Shown one piece after another: positions 52,690-61,140 of a DNA stretch of 64,000 nt (positions are counted from its first letter, which is position 1; each line of letters starts with the position of its first letter). The notes under the pieces were generated by a model, which worked only from the letters and a program-made list of their open reading frames with translations, was not told the DNA's origin and did no database searches. The translations under genes and the position numbers were made by a program. The stretch is from an uncultured Alphaproteobacteria bacterium (GTDB lineage: Bacteria > Pseudomonadota > Alphaproteobacteria > Sphingomonadales > Sphingomonadaceae). The stretch is from contig CAIZNH010000015.1 in assembly GCA_903934325.1 (NCBI GenBank), positions 1 through 64,000 of the forward strand. The letters run 5' to 3'.

Positions 52690-54828
52690 ATGGGCGTACA
52701 GACTCACAAGACCTTCTGCCGCTTCTGCCATGCCAATTGCGCGATGGAAGTCGATGTCGAGGACGGCAAGGTCGTCGAAGTGCGCGGCGATCCGGATGAT
52801 CCGGCCTATGGCGGCTACACCTGCATGAAGGGGCGCGAGCTGCCGGATTCGCACAATTCGGAAAACCGCCTGCACCACAGCCTTGTCCGTAACGAAGCGG
52901 GCGAATTCGTCTCGACCCCGATGGACGAGACGCTGGCCCATGTGGCGGGCGAACTGCGCCGCATCATCGATACCTATGGCCCCCATTCGGTGGCGGTGTT
53001 CATGGGCTCGGGCGGGTTCCAGAACTCGGCTGCGATGGTCGCCTCGCTGTCTTTCGCCAATGCCGTGGGCAGCCGCAATTTCTACACCTCGGTGACGCTC
53101 GATCAGCCGGCGAAGGTCTTCACCACCGCGCGCTACGGCAAGTGGATGGCGGGGCCGAACACCTTCAGCGAAAGCGATGTGGCCTTCTTCATCGGAAACA
53201 ATCCGATTGTCTCGCACTATGCCCCCGTTGGGGGGGTGCCGCCCTTCAGCCCCTCGCGCCGCATCCGCGACAAGAAGGCGGAAGGCCTCAAGCTGATCGT
53301 CGCTGACCCGCGCGAGAGCGATGTGGCGCGGCTGGCGGATATCTACCTGCCGGTGAAGCCGGGCGAGGATCCCGCGATGCTGGCGGGCATGCTCAACGTG
53401 ATCATTTCCGAAGGGCTCTATGATCGCAATTTCGTCGCGGCGAACGTGGACGGGTTCGACGAGTTGGCCGAGGCGGTGAAGGCCTTCCCGCCCGAAGTCG
53501 CCGCGGAGCGCGCAGGGCTCGACAAGGACCAGCTGATTGCGGCTGCACGGATGTTCGCGGGTGGCACCAAGGGCTGCGCCACCACCGGCACGGGGCCGGA
53601 AATGGCAGGCCATGGCACGCTCACCGAATATCTCGTGGTGTGCCTCAACACCATCTGCGCGCGCTTCAAGCAGGAGGGCGAGAAGGCCGCCATCCCGGGC
53701 GTGTTCAGCCCCTACCAGAACGCGCGGCGCGCACAGGTCGGCGCGCCGGTGCCGATGTTCGGCGCGGAAGGCATGCCCAAATCGCGCTTCCGCGGGCTCG
53801 GGCATCTGGGCTGGGAAATGCCGTGCAACGTGCTGGCGGACGAAATCCTCACCCCCGGCGAAGGCCAGGTCCGCGCGCTGATCTCGGTCGGCGGCAATCC
53901 GGTGGTGGGCTTCCCCGATCAGGCCAAGATGGTCCGCGCGCTGGATGATCTCGAACTGTTCGTGCAGATCGATCCGTGGATGAGCGCCAGCGCCAAGCGT
54001 GCCGACGTGGTGCTCGCACCCTCGCAATGCCTTGAGCGCGAGGACATCACCAGCCTTTCCGAATGGTGGCACGAGGAGCCCTATGCCCGCTACACCGAGG
54101 CGGTGGTAGCGCCTCCCGGCGACGTGATTGACGAATACGAGATGTTCTGGACGCTCGCCCACCACCTGGGGATTCAGATGAACCTCAATGGCGGCCCGCT
54201 GCCGATGGACAGGAAGCCGACCAAGCAGGAATTCCTCGATCTCGCGGTCACCGGTTGCCTCGTGCCGCCGAGCAAGGTGCGCGCGGATTGCGCAGCCAAT
54301 GGCGGAGCGGCGGTGTTCTATCCGGAACAGCACCCCAAGGTGGAACCGGTGAACGAGAGCGACTTCCACCGCTTCGATCTGGCGGTGGGCGCGATGCCTG
54401 CGGAGATCGGGAAATATGCCGAAAATCCGGCGAGCCGCGAAGGTTTCGACTTCCGCCTGATCAGCCGCCGCTCGAAAACGCGCTTCAACTCGATCGGCCA
54501 TCCGCTCAAGAAATTGCAGGCCAAGACCACCACCAACCCGGCCTATATCCACCCGGATGATATCTCCGCGCTGGGCCTGGAGGAAGGCGGTCTGGTCGCG
54601 ATCACTTCGTCTCACGCCACCATTCACGGCGTCGTGAAGGCGAGCGACAAGGTGCGGCGCGGGATCGTGTCGATGGCGCACGCCTATGGCGATGCCGATG
54701 CCACCAAGGACGATGTGCGGACACGCGGCTCCTCGACCAACCGGCTGGTGAGCGAGGTGGTCGATTATGATCCGATCACCGGACAATCCCTGCAAAGCGC
54801 CATTCCGGTGAAGCTGGAACCCGCTTAG
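52690..54828 (+). CDS. Molybdopterin oxidoreductase, cytoplasmic, single subunit
   Basis: The 712-residue protein belongs to the DMSO-reductase superfamily. It has a 4Fe-4S motif Cys10-x2-Cys13-x3-Cys17-x27-Cys45, then the bis-molybdopterin guanine dinucleotide domains (SFANAVGSRNFYTS, FFIGNNPIVSHY, ISVGGNPVVGFPDQAKM) and a C-terminal dinucleotide-binding domain. No Tat or Sec signal precedes the first cysteine, so it should be cytoplasmic. No electron-transfer or membrane subunit is next to it. Formate-dehydrogenase-like, acetylene-hydratase-like or hydroxylase roles are all possible. AAGGAGAGAG precedes the ATG. Confidence 0.9.
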   Translation: MGVQTHKTFCRFCHANCAMEVDVEDGKVVEVRGDPDDPAYGGYTCMKGRELPDSHNSENRLHHSLVRNEAGEFVSTPMDETLAHVAGELRRIIDTYGPHSVAVFMGSGGFQNSAAMVASLSFANAVGSRNFYTSVTLDQPAKVFTTARYGKWMAGPNTFSESDVAFFIGNNPIVSHYAPVGGVPPFSPSRRIRDKKAEGLKLIVADPRESDVARLADIYLPVKPGEDPAMLAGMLNVIISEGLYDRNFVAANVDGFDELAEAVKAFPPEVAAERAGLDKDQLIAAARMFAGGTKGCATTGTGPEMAGHGTLTEYLVVCLNTICARFKQEGEKAAIPGVFSPYQNARRAQVGAPVPMFGAEGMPKSRFRGLGHLGWEMPCNVLADEILTPGEGQVRALISVGGNPVVGFPDQAKMVRALDDLELFVQIDPWMSASAKRADVVLAPSQCLEREDITSLSEWWHEEPYARYTEAVVAPPGDVIDEYEMFWTLAHHLGIQMNLNGGPLPMDRKPTKQEFLDLAVTGCLVPPSKVRADCAANGGAAVFYPEQHPKVEPVNESDFHRFDLAVGAMPAEIGKYAENPASREGFDFRLISRRSKTRFNSIGHPLKKLQAKTTTNPAYIHPDDISALGLEEGGLVAITSSHATIHGVVKASDKVRRGIVSMAHAYGDADATKDDVRTRGSSTNRLVSEVVDYDPITGQSLQSAIPVKLEPA

Positions 54829-54845
54829 AACTCAAACCCCTGAAT

Positions 54846-54926
54846 CCGTTCGGGCTGAGCTTGTCGAAGCCCCGTCCTTTTCTTCCGAAGAGAAGTGCGG
54901 CCCTTCGACAGGCTCAGGGCGAACGG
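54846..54926. repeat. Inverted repeat, CCGTTCGGGCTGAGC family
   Basis: The arms at 54846-54872 and 54900-54926 are complementary (CCGTTCGGGCTGAGCTTGTC and GACAGGCTCAGGGCGAACGG). The family is very common in sphingomonads. The right arm ends just before the possible starts of the reductase gene. Confidence 0.82.
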
Positions 54927-54943
54927 GAATGGAGAATATCCGA

Positions 54944-55954
54944 ATGCCCCAGAACCGCCGCTTCCTGCTCCAGCGCCGCCCCGATGGCACGCCGGTGCCC
55001 GATGACTTCGCGCTTGTCACCGAGCCCACGCCGGCGCTGGAAGAAGGCCAGTTCCTGATCCGCAACCACTATGCCTCGCTTGATCCGGCGATGCGCGGGT
55101 GGATGGATGCCGAGGGCAACTACATGCCGCCGATCCCCTTGGGCGATCCGGTGCGCGCCAGCACCATCGGGGTGGTCGAGGAAAGCCGCGCGGAAGGCTT
55201 TGCGCCCGGCCAGTGGGTGATGGGTTTGAACGCGCTGGAGGATTACTCGATCGGCGTCGCGGGCGGCTTCACCCAGCCGATCGACCCGAGCCTCGTGCCG
55301 AGCGTCACCAACTACCTGTCGATCTTCGGCGCAGTCGGGATGACGGCCTATTTCGGCTTCCTCGACGTGTGTCAGCCCAAGGCGGGCGAGACCGTGCTGG
55401 TGACGGGCGCTGCGGGCGCAGTCGGCAGCCTTGTCGGCCAGCTTGCCAAGATCCACGGCTGCCGCGCGGTCGGGATTGCGGGCGGGCCTGCCAAGTGCGC
55501 GCGCCTCACCGAGAAATACGGCTTCGATGCGGCCATCGACTACCGCGGCAAGGATGAAGCAGCCCTCACCAAGGCGATTGCCGAAGCCTGCCCGGACGGC
55601 GTCGATGTGATCTTCGAGAATGTCGGCGGGATCATCCTCGATGCTGGTCTCATGAACCTCAACCTGCACTCGCGCGTCGGGCTGTGCGGCCTCATCAGCG
55701 AATACAACACCGAGCCGCGCGGCATCCGCAACCTGTGGCAGCTGATCGTCAAGCGCGCCCATATCCGCGGGCTGCTGGTCGCCGATTACGTCCCCCGCTT
55801 CGGCGAGGGTGCGCAGGCGATGGGCGTGTGGGCAGCGCAGGGCAAGCTCACCATCGACGAGCATATCGACGAGGGGCTGGAGCACGCCTTCGACAGCTTC
55901 ATGCGGCTGTTTGCGGGCACCAATGACGGCAAGATGATCCTCAAGATCGCCTGA
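54944..55954 (+). CDS. NADPH-dependent medium-chain reductase (MDR) 3
   Basis: The protein (336 residues from 54944) is a zinc-free MDR with TGAAGAVGSLVGQLAKIHG and DVIFENVGG. I prefer the ATG at 54944, nine bases after a GGAG, because relatives start with PQNRRFLLQ; an ATG at 54929 directly abuts the repeat and adds five residues. It is joined to the ThuA-like gene by a TGATG overlap. Confidence 0.87.
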   Translation: MPQNRRFLLQRRPDGTPVPDDFALVTEPTPALEEGQFLIRNHYASLDPAMRGWMDAEGNYMPPIPLGDPVRASTIGVVEESRAEGFAPGQWVMGLNALEDYSIGVAGGFTQPIDPSLVPSVTNYLSIFGAVGMTAYFGFLDVCQPKAGETVLVTGAAGAVGSLVGQLAKIHGCRAVGIAGGPAKCARLTEKYGFDAAIDYRGKDEAALTKAIAEACPDGVDVIFENVGGIILDAGLMNLNLHSRVGLCGLISEYNTEPRGIRNLWQLIVKRAHIRGLLVADYVPRFGEGAQAMGVWAAQGKLTIDEHIDEGLEHAFDSFMRLFAGTNDGKMILKIA

Positions 55955-56721
55955 TGCGCTCCTTGCTGGTCTTGTCGGGCGGGCACCCCTACGAGGCCGG
56001 GCCCTTTGGCGAGCTGTTGGGCGCACTGGGCGGTTGGGACATCACCCACCTCATCCACCCCGAAGGCGGGGAGGCCGATGCGGCGGACGCCATCGCGGCG
56101 GCAGATGGGCTGCTGTTCTACGACATGGCAGGCTACAGCTTTGGCGATGGCGCAGTGACAATGCGCCCGCCTTCGTCTGCCTTCCGGCAGGCCGTCGCGG
56201 CGCGCTTTGCCAGCGGCAGGGGCGCGGTCGCGATGCACCATGCGCTGGCCGGATGGGCGCTGTGGCCCGAATGGCACGACTGGCTGGGCGGACAGTTCCA
56301 CTATCAACCCGGGGCGTATGGGCCGGATTCGGGCTATCGCCACGATGTCGCCTACGAGGCGCATGTGGTGGCCGATCATCCGGTCACACGCGGTCTACCC
56401 GCCAGCTTTCCGGTGACCGACGAGCTTTACCTCTGCCCGATTGACGAGACCGCCCTCACACCCCTCGTGCGGGCCGAGGGCTTCGCCTTCAATCGCGACA
56501 ATTTCTACTCCGCCGCACAGGCCGTCGCAGGCGCGATGTTCAGCAATGACGGGTGGGACCATCCGCCGGGCAGCAACTGCATCGCCTGGGAAAGCCGCGC
56601 CTGCCCCGCCCCGCTCGTCTATCTGCAATGCGGCGATGGCCCGGCGACCTATACCAACCCGAATGTGCGCCAGATGCTGGCCCAGGCACTCGATTACACC
56701 TCAGGAGGAACCACCGGATGA
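55954..56721 (+). CDS. ThuA-like protein 1
   Basis: The 255-residue protein matches the ThuA (class-I glutamine-amidotransferase-like) fold: LLVLSGGHPYEAG, GLLFYDMAGYS, GRGAVAMHHALAGW, and FPVTDELYL. ThuA members occur in sugar-use operons, but the enzymatic role is not established. It is coupled by single- and four-base overlaps to the reductase before and the epoxide hydrolase after. A relative is at 61909-62664. Confidence 0.82.
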   Translation: MRSLLVLSGGHPYEAGPFGELLGALGGWDITHLIHPEGGEADAADAIAAADGLLFYDMAGYSFGDGAVTMRPPSSAFRQAVAARFASGRGAVAMHHALAGWALWPEWHDWLGGQFHYQPGAYGPDSGYRHDVAYEAHVVADHPVTRGLPASFPVTDELYLCPIDETALTPLVRAEGFAFNRDNFYSAAQAVAGAMFSNDGWDHPPGSNCIAWESRACPAPLVYLQCGDGPATYTNPNVRQMLAQALDYTSGGTTG

Positions 56722-57095
56722 CGCCCCAGCAAACTGTCGAAGCCTTCATCGGCCACTGGAACGCCTGCGATGTGGACGCGATGCTCGCCCTGTGTGCGGA
56801 CGGCATCGTCTATCACAATATCCCGATGGAGCCGATCACCGGCACCACCGCGATGCGAGCGATGGTCGAAGGCTTTCTCGCGAATATCTCCGCCTGCGAA
56901 TGGCAGACTCACGCCATCGCCGCCAATGGCAACACCGTGCTGACCGAGCGCACCGACGGCTTCATCTTCAAGGACGGGCGCCGCGCCGCGATCCGCGTGA
57001 TGGGCACCTTCGATCTCGATGAAAACGGCCTGATCACCGGCTGGCGCGACTATTTCGACATGGCCGAGTTCCAGCGCGAATTTGCCGGGGGCTGA
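56718..57095 (+). CDS. Limonene-1,2-epoxide-hydrolase-type protein
   Basis: The 125-residue protein has the NTF2 fold and every catalytic residue of Rhodococcus limonene epoxide hydrolase at the same spacing: Tyr32 and Asn34 (VYHN), Arg78 and Asp80 (ERTDG), and Asp111 (WRDYF). These correspond to Tyr53, Asn55, Arg99, Asp101 and Asp132 there. It should open an epoxide without a covalent intermediate. Its start overlaps the ThuA gene (ATGA at 56718), which fixes the start. Confidence 0.88.
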   Translation: MTPQQTVEAFIGHWNACDVDAMLALCADGIVYHNIPMEPITGTTAMRAMVEGFLANISACEWQTHAIAANGNTVLTERTDGFIFKDGRRAAIRVMGTFDLDENGLITGWRDYFDMAEFQREFAGG

Positions 57096-57195
57096 GCCGC
57101 GCCTGCGCGCTCCCTAACACAAACGCGCATCGCATCGGGGCGGCACTCATGGCTAGGCTTGACCCATAATTTGCAAGGGTTGGAGCCCGCCTGCC

Positions 57196-58437
57196 ATGAA
57201 CAAGCCTGAAGGCAATGTCTTTGCCCCCGAAACGCTGCTGGATCCCTTCGATTACTACCGCGCCATGCACGAGGCCGGGGTAGAGATCGAACTGATCGAA
57301 GGGATGGGCACCTATGTCGTCTATTCCTATGATCTGTGCAGCGAGGCGGCGGCCAAACCGGAGATCTTCTCCAACGATTTCACCGCGCTGATGGGCCGGG
57401 AATCGGACGGGGAAATCCAGGCGATCCTCGCGGAAGGCTGGCCCGATCTTCCGACCCTGCTGACCGCCGATCACCCGGTCCACACCCGCAACCGCAAGCT
57501 GGTCAACCTCGCCTTCTCGGCCCCGCGTGTGAACGCGATCGAAGCCGACATGCGGACCAAGTCGATCGAGCTGATCGAAGCCTTTGCCGACAAGGGCGAA
57601 TGCGAATTCGTCGAGGAATTCGGCGTGCCGCTGCCGGTGGCGATGATCGCGGGGCAGATCGGGCTCGACGATGATCCCAAGCGGGTGAAGCGCTGGTCTG
57701 ACGCCGCGGTCGACCGCTTCAGCCAGATGGTCGATCACCAGCGCAAGCTCGAATGCGCGCGCAGTCTGGTCGAATTCCAGCACTATATGAAGGGCCTGAT
57801 CGATGATCGCCGCGCGAACGGCGGCAATGATCTGCTGACCGATCTGGTCGAGGCGCGGGTCGAGGGAGAAACCCCGCTCATCGATCCCGAAATCATGTCG
57901 CTGATGCAGCAGTTCATGGTGGCCGGGAACGAGACCACCACCTCGACGCTGGCAGGCGGCCTGCTCCAGCTGATCCGCAATCCCGATCAGATGGCCAAGG
58001 CCAAGGCGGCGGCCGGCGGGCGCGATCCCAAGGTGATCATGAACCTCGTCGAGGAGGCACTGCGCTACGAGACGCCCACGGCGGGCATGTGGCGCGTGGT
58101 CAAGGCCGATACCGAGCTGGGCGGCATGAAAATCCCCAACGGCGCGGTGGTGCAGCTGCGCTACGCCGCGGCCAATCGTGATCCGAAGAAGTTCCCCGAT
58201 CCCGACAAGTTCGACATCGATCGCGCCAACGCCCGCACACACCTCAGCTTCGGCAAGGGGCCGCATATGTGCGTGGGCAACATGCTCAGCCGCAAGGAAA
58301 TGCTGGTCGCCTTCGACGAGCTGCTCGAACGGCTCGATAACTTCGCGGTGGCCGACGAGAACGCCATCCGCATCCTGCCCAACATCCTGCTGCGCGGGGT
58401 GACGCATCTGCCGATCACCTTCACGCGGAAAGCCTGA
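57196..58437 (+). CDS. Cytochrome P450 no. 3
   Basis: The 413-residue soluble P450 has VAGNETTT in the I-helix (242-249), the K-helix EEALR (Glu287, Arg290), and the haem loop FGKGPHMCVG with Cys359. It precedes an acyl-CoA dehydrogenase by five bases, so it starts the long plus-strand operon through 63925. An epoxide-hydrolase-type gene lies just upstream, so the P450 could make the epoxide it opens. Confidence 0.93.
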   Translation: MNKPEGNVFAPETLLDPFDYYRAMHEAGVEIELIEGMGTYVVYSYDLCSEAAAKPEIFSNDFTALMGRESDGEIQAILAEGWPDLPTLLTADHPVHTRNRKLVNLAFSAPRVNAIEADMRTKSIELIEAFADKGECEFVEEFGVPLPVAMIAGQIGLDDDPKRVKRWSDAAVDRFSQMVDHQRKLECARSLVEFQHYMKGLIDDRRANGGNDLLTDLVEARVEGETPLIDPEIMSLMQQFMVAGNETTTSTLAGGLLQLIRNPDQMAKAKAAAGGRDPKVIMNLVEEALRYETPTAGMWRVVKADTELGGMKIPNGAVVQLRYAAANRDPKKFPDPDKFDIDRANARTHLSFGKGPHMCVGNMLSRKEMLVAFDELLERLDNFAVADENAIRILPNILLRGVTHLPITFTRKA

Positions 58438-58442
58438 GGCCC

Positions 58443-59525
58443 ATGAATTTCGATCTGTCCGAAGAACAGCAGATGTTCGTGACCTCGGTCGAGCGCTTCG
58501 CCGCGCCGATCGATGTCGAGGCGCGGCGGCGGCTGCGGCTCTCGCCCACCGGCTATGACCGGTCGCGCTGGCAGAGCCTTGCCGAAATGGGCCTGATCGC
58601 GCTCGCCGCGAGTGAGGATGCGGGCGGCATGGGCGGCTCGCCGCTCGATCTTGCGCTGGTGGCCGAAGCGATCGGCAAGGCCAATGCGCCCGATCCGCTG
58701 ATCGAACATGGCGTGCTGCCCACCCTACTGCTCGAACGCGGGCAGGCGCACGAAGCGCTCGAAGGCGTGCTGGCGGGCACGACCATCGCCACCTTCGCCT
58801 GGACCGAACGCGGCCAGCGCTACAGCCTCAAGGCCAAGGGCATGAGGGCCGAAAGCGCCGGAGAGGGCTTCGTGCTCTCGGGCGAAAAGACCATGGTGAT
58901 GGGCGCGCTGATCGCCGATCTGTTCATCGTCACCGCCGATATCGGCGGGGAGACCGCCTGCTTCCTCGTGCCGAAGGATGCGCCGGGCCTCGAAGTGCGG
59001 GCCTATCGCCTTGCCGATGGCAGCATCGCGGGCGAATTGAAGCTGACCCGCACACCCGCAGCCGCGCGGCTGACGCTCGATGCGGCGGCGCTCGACGGGA
59101 TCGTTGCCGAAGTGCGCCTGCTCGCAGCGGCCGAAATGGTCGGGCTGGGTCAACGCCTGCTCGACGATACGCTCGCCTATGTGAAGGAGCGCCAGCAGTT
59201 CGGCGTCGCCATCGGCAGCTTCCAGGCGCTCCAGCACCGGCTGGTCGATTGCTATGCGCGCGAGGAACAGGCCCGCTCGATGCTCTATCGCGCCGCGCTC
59301 AGCGATCGCGGTGATGCGGCGGCTTGGCAGCGCGCTGCGGCCGGCGCCAAGGCCTTCATCGGCGACAATGTCGACGCGATCGCCCGCGAGGCGGTGCAGA
59401 TGCACGGCGGCATGGGGATCACCGACGAACTCGCCATCGGCCACGCCCTGAAGCGCGTGCTGCTGCTCGCGCGGCTGTTCGGCGATGTCGATACGGTGCT
59501 GGCGGAATATGCGCTTGCGGCGTGA
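58443..59525 (+). CDS. Acyl-CoA dehydrogenase, small-subunit type
   Basis: The 360-residue protein resembles the smaller half of two-gene acyl-CoA dehydrogenases (pimeloyl-CoA or steroid side-chain type): NFDLSEEQQMFVTSVERFA at the start, then KERQQFGVAIGSFQALQH, and QMHGGMGITDELAIGHALKR. The usual C-terminal Tyr-Glu-Gly site is LFGD here. It probably forms a mixed complex with the larger protein at 62717-63925. The FAD pocket looks intact. Confidence 0.89.
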   Translation: MNFDLSEEQQMFVTSVERFAAPIDVEARRRLRLSPTGYDRSRWQSLAEMGLIALAASEDAGGMGGSPLDLALVAEAIGKANAPDPLIEHGVLPTLLLERGQAHEALEGVLAGTTIATFAWTERGQRYSLKAKGMRAESAGEGFVLSGEKTMVMGALIADLFIVTADIGGETACFLVPKDAPGLEVRAYRLADGSIAGELKLTRTPAAARLTLDAAALDGIVAEVRLLAAAEMVGLGQRLLDDTLAYVKERQQFGVAIGSFQALQHRLVDCYAREEQARSMLYRAALSDRGDAAAWQRAAAGAKAFIGDNVDAIAREAVQMHGGMGITDELAIGHALKRVLLLARLFGDVDTVLAEYALAA

Positions 59526-59551
59526 TCCGCAGGCTGGAGGGGACTGAAACA

Positions 59552-59977
59552 ATGGGCGAAAAGATCGACCCCAATCTGTGGAGCGACGGGGCCGAGCCGC
59601 ACCTGATGGGCGGGCGGCTGCCTTCGGGCGAGATCGTCTTCCCGATGCCGGCGGGCGATGCGGCCGAGGGCGTCACACCTCACAAGCTGTCGCGTCGCGG
59701 CAAGCTGTGGTCGTGGACCAGCCAGGGCTTCCTCCCCAAGGAACCCTATGAAGGCCCCGGCTCCGGCCCCGGCGAAGGCCCGCCCGACTTCCAGCCCTAT
59801 CTGCTCGGCTATGTCGAACTGCCCGGCGAGGTGATCGTCGAGAGCCGCATCGTCGATGCTCGGCTCGAGGATCTGCACCTCGGCATGGAGCTCGAATTCT
59901 GCATCGTGCCTTTCAACATGACGCACGACACCTTCGCCTTCCGCCCCGTCGCTGCACAAGAGAGCAAAGCCGCATGA
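59552..59977 (+). CDS. DUF35 OB-fold protein without zinc cysteines
   Basis: The 141-residue protein has the OB-fold half of the DUF35 family (GKLWSWTSQGFLPKEPY, YVELPGEVIVESRIVD, GMELEFCIVPF), while the rubredoxin-like zinc ribbon cysteines are missing; only one cysteine remains. DUF35 proteins partner thiolases and aldolases and guide acyl-CoA substrates. It overlaps the following thiolase gene by four bases (ATGA), which supports that pairing. GGAGGGG lies about ten bases before the ATG. Confidence 0.87.
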   Translation: MGEKIDPNLWSDGAEPHLMGGRLPSGEIVFPMPAGDAAEGVTPHKLSRRGKLWSWTSQGFLPKEPYEGPGSGPGEGPPDFQPYLLGYVELPGEVIVESRIVDARLEDLHLGMELEFCIVPFNMTHDTFAFRPVAAQESKAA

Positions 59978-61140
59978 GCGAGAATGTCTACATCATCGGC
60001 GCGGGGATCCACCCGTTTGGCCGCACCGATAGCCGTTCGGGCCGCGAACAGGGCGTCTATGCCGTGCGCGAGGCCTTGAGCGATGCGGGGCTGGAATGGC
60101 CCGATATCGAATGCGCCTATGGCGGCTCGGCAGCGGCAGGCAATGCCGACATCATGGTCAACGAGCTGGGGCTGACCTCGCTCCCCTTCACCAATGTCGC
60201 CAATGGCTGTGCCACCGGGGGCAGTGCGCTCGCCGCCTCGCAGCAGGCCATCGCGAGCGGGATGTATGACCTCGCGCTCGCCGTGGGCTTCGACAAGCAC
60301 CCGCGCGGCGCCTTCAACGCCAAGCCTGCCGATTACGGCCTGCCCGAATGGTACGGCCAGACCGGCATGATGCTGACCACGCAGTTCTTCGCCCTGAAGA
60401 TCCAGCGCTACATGCAATTGCACGGCATCAGCCGCACGACGCTGGGCCGCGTGGCGGAAAAGGCCTTCCGCAACGGCACGATCACGCCCCACGCATGGCG
60501 GCGCAGCCCGGTCGATCTCGATACGATCATGAACGCACCGATGATCAATGATCCGCTGACCAAATACATGTTCTGCTCGCCGGCCGAGGGCGCGGTGGCG
60601 CTGATCCTCGCGTCCGAAAAGAAGATGAAGGAACTCGGCGCAGACGGCGTGAAGATCCGCAGTGTCGCGGTGAAGACACGCCCGCCCAACTCCTTCGAGG
60701 TGTTCCAGGCCGGCATCAGCATCGAGGAAGGCGGCAAGCCAACCGCGCTCGCCAGCCAGGCCGCCTTCGAGAAGGCAGGTGTGGGGCCGGAGGACATCGG
60801 TGTCGCCCAGTTGCAGGACACCGAGAGTGGCGCGGAAATCATGCACATGGCCGAAAACGGCTTCTGCAAGGATGGCGATCAGGAAGAATGGCTGGCCAAT
60901 GGCTGGACCGAGATCGGCGGCGGTAAGTTGCCGGTCAACACCGATGGCGGCTGCCTTGCCTGCGGCGAGCCGGTCGGCGCATCGGGCCTGCGGCAGGTTT
61001 ACGAGAACGTCCAGCAGCTGCGCCAGCGCGGCGGCGAGCGGCAGGTGCCGGGCAAGAACGGCAAGGGTCCGCGCCTCGGTTACAGCCACGTCTACGGCGC
61101 GCCGGGCCTTTCGGCAGTCGCGATCCTGGAGCGCGAATGA
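59974..61140 (+). CDS. Thiolase-family protein (SCP-x type) partnered with DUF35
   Basis: The 388-residue protein is a lipid-transfer-type thiolase with the nucleophile in NGCATGG (Cys79) and the closing loop GEPVGASG (331-338), where the usual His of GHP is Glu332. Such proteins act as thiolases or, with DUF35 partners such as in Ltp2/ChsH2, as retro-aldolases in side-chain removal. Which one applies cannot be told from sequence by eye. It overlaps DUF35 before and an SDR after, each by ATGA. Confidence 0.9.
   Translation: MSENVYIIGAGIHPFGRTDSRSGREQGVYAVREALSDAGLEWPDIECAYGGSAAAGNADIMVNELGLTSLPFTNVANGCATGGSALAASQQAIASGMYDLALAVGFDKHPRGAFNAKPADYGLPEWYGQTGMMLTTQFFALKIQRYMQLHGISRTTLGRVAEKAFRNGTITPHAWRRSPVDLDTIMNAPMINDPLTKYMFCSPAEGAVALILASEKKMKELGADGVKIRSVAVKTRPPNSFEVFQAGISIEEGGKPTALASQAAFEKAGVGPEDIGVAQLQDTESGAEIMHMAENGFCKDGDQEEWLANGWTEIGGGKLPVNTDGGCLACGEPVGASGLRQVYENVQQLRQRGGERQVPGKNGKGPRLGYSHVYGAPGLSAVAILERE

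Noticed and set aside
52636..54795. 719-codon minus-strand open frame over the molybdopterin enzyme gene
   Set aside because: Composition is that of an antisense shadow; the plus-strand frame has the intact cysteine motif and domains.
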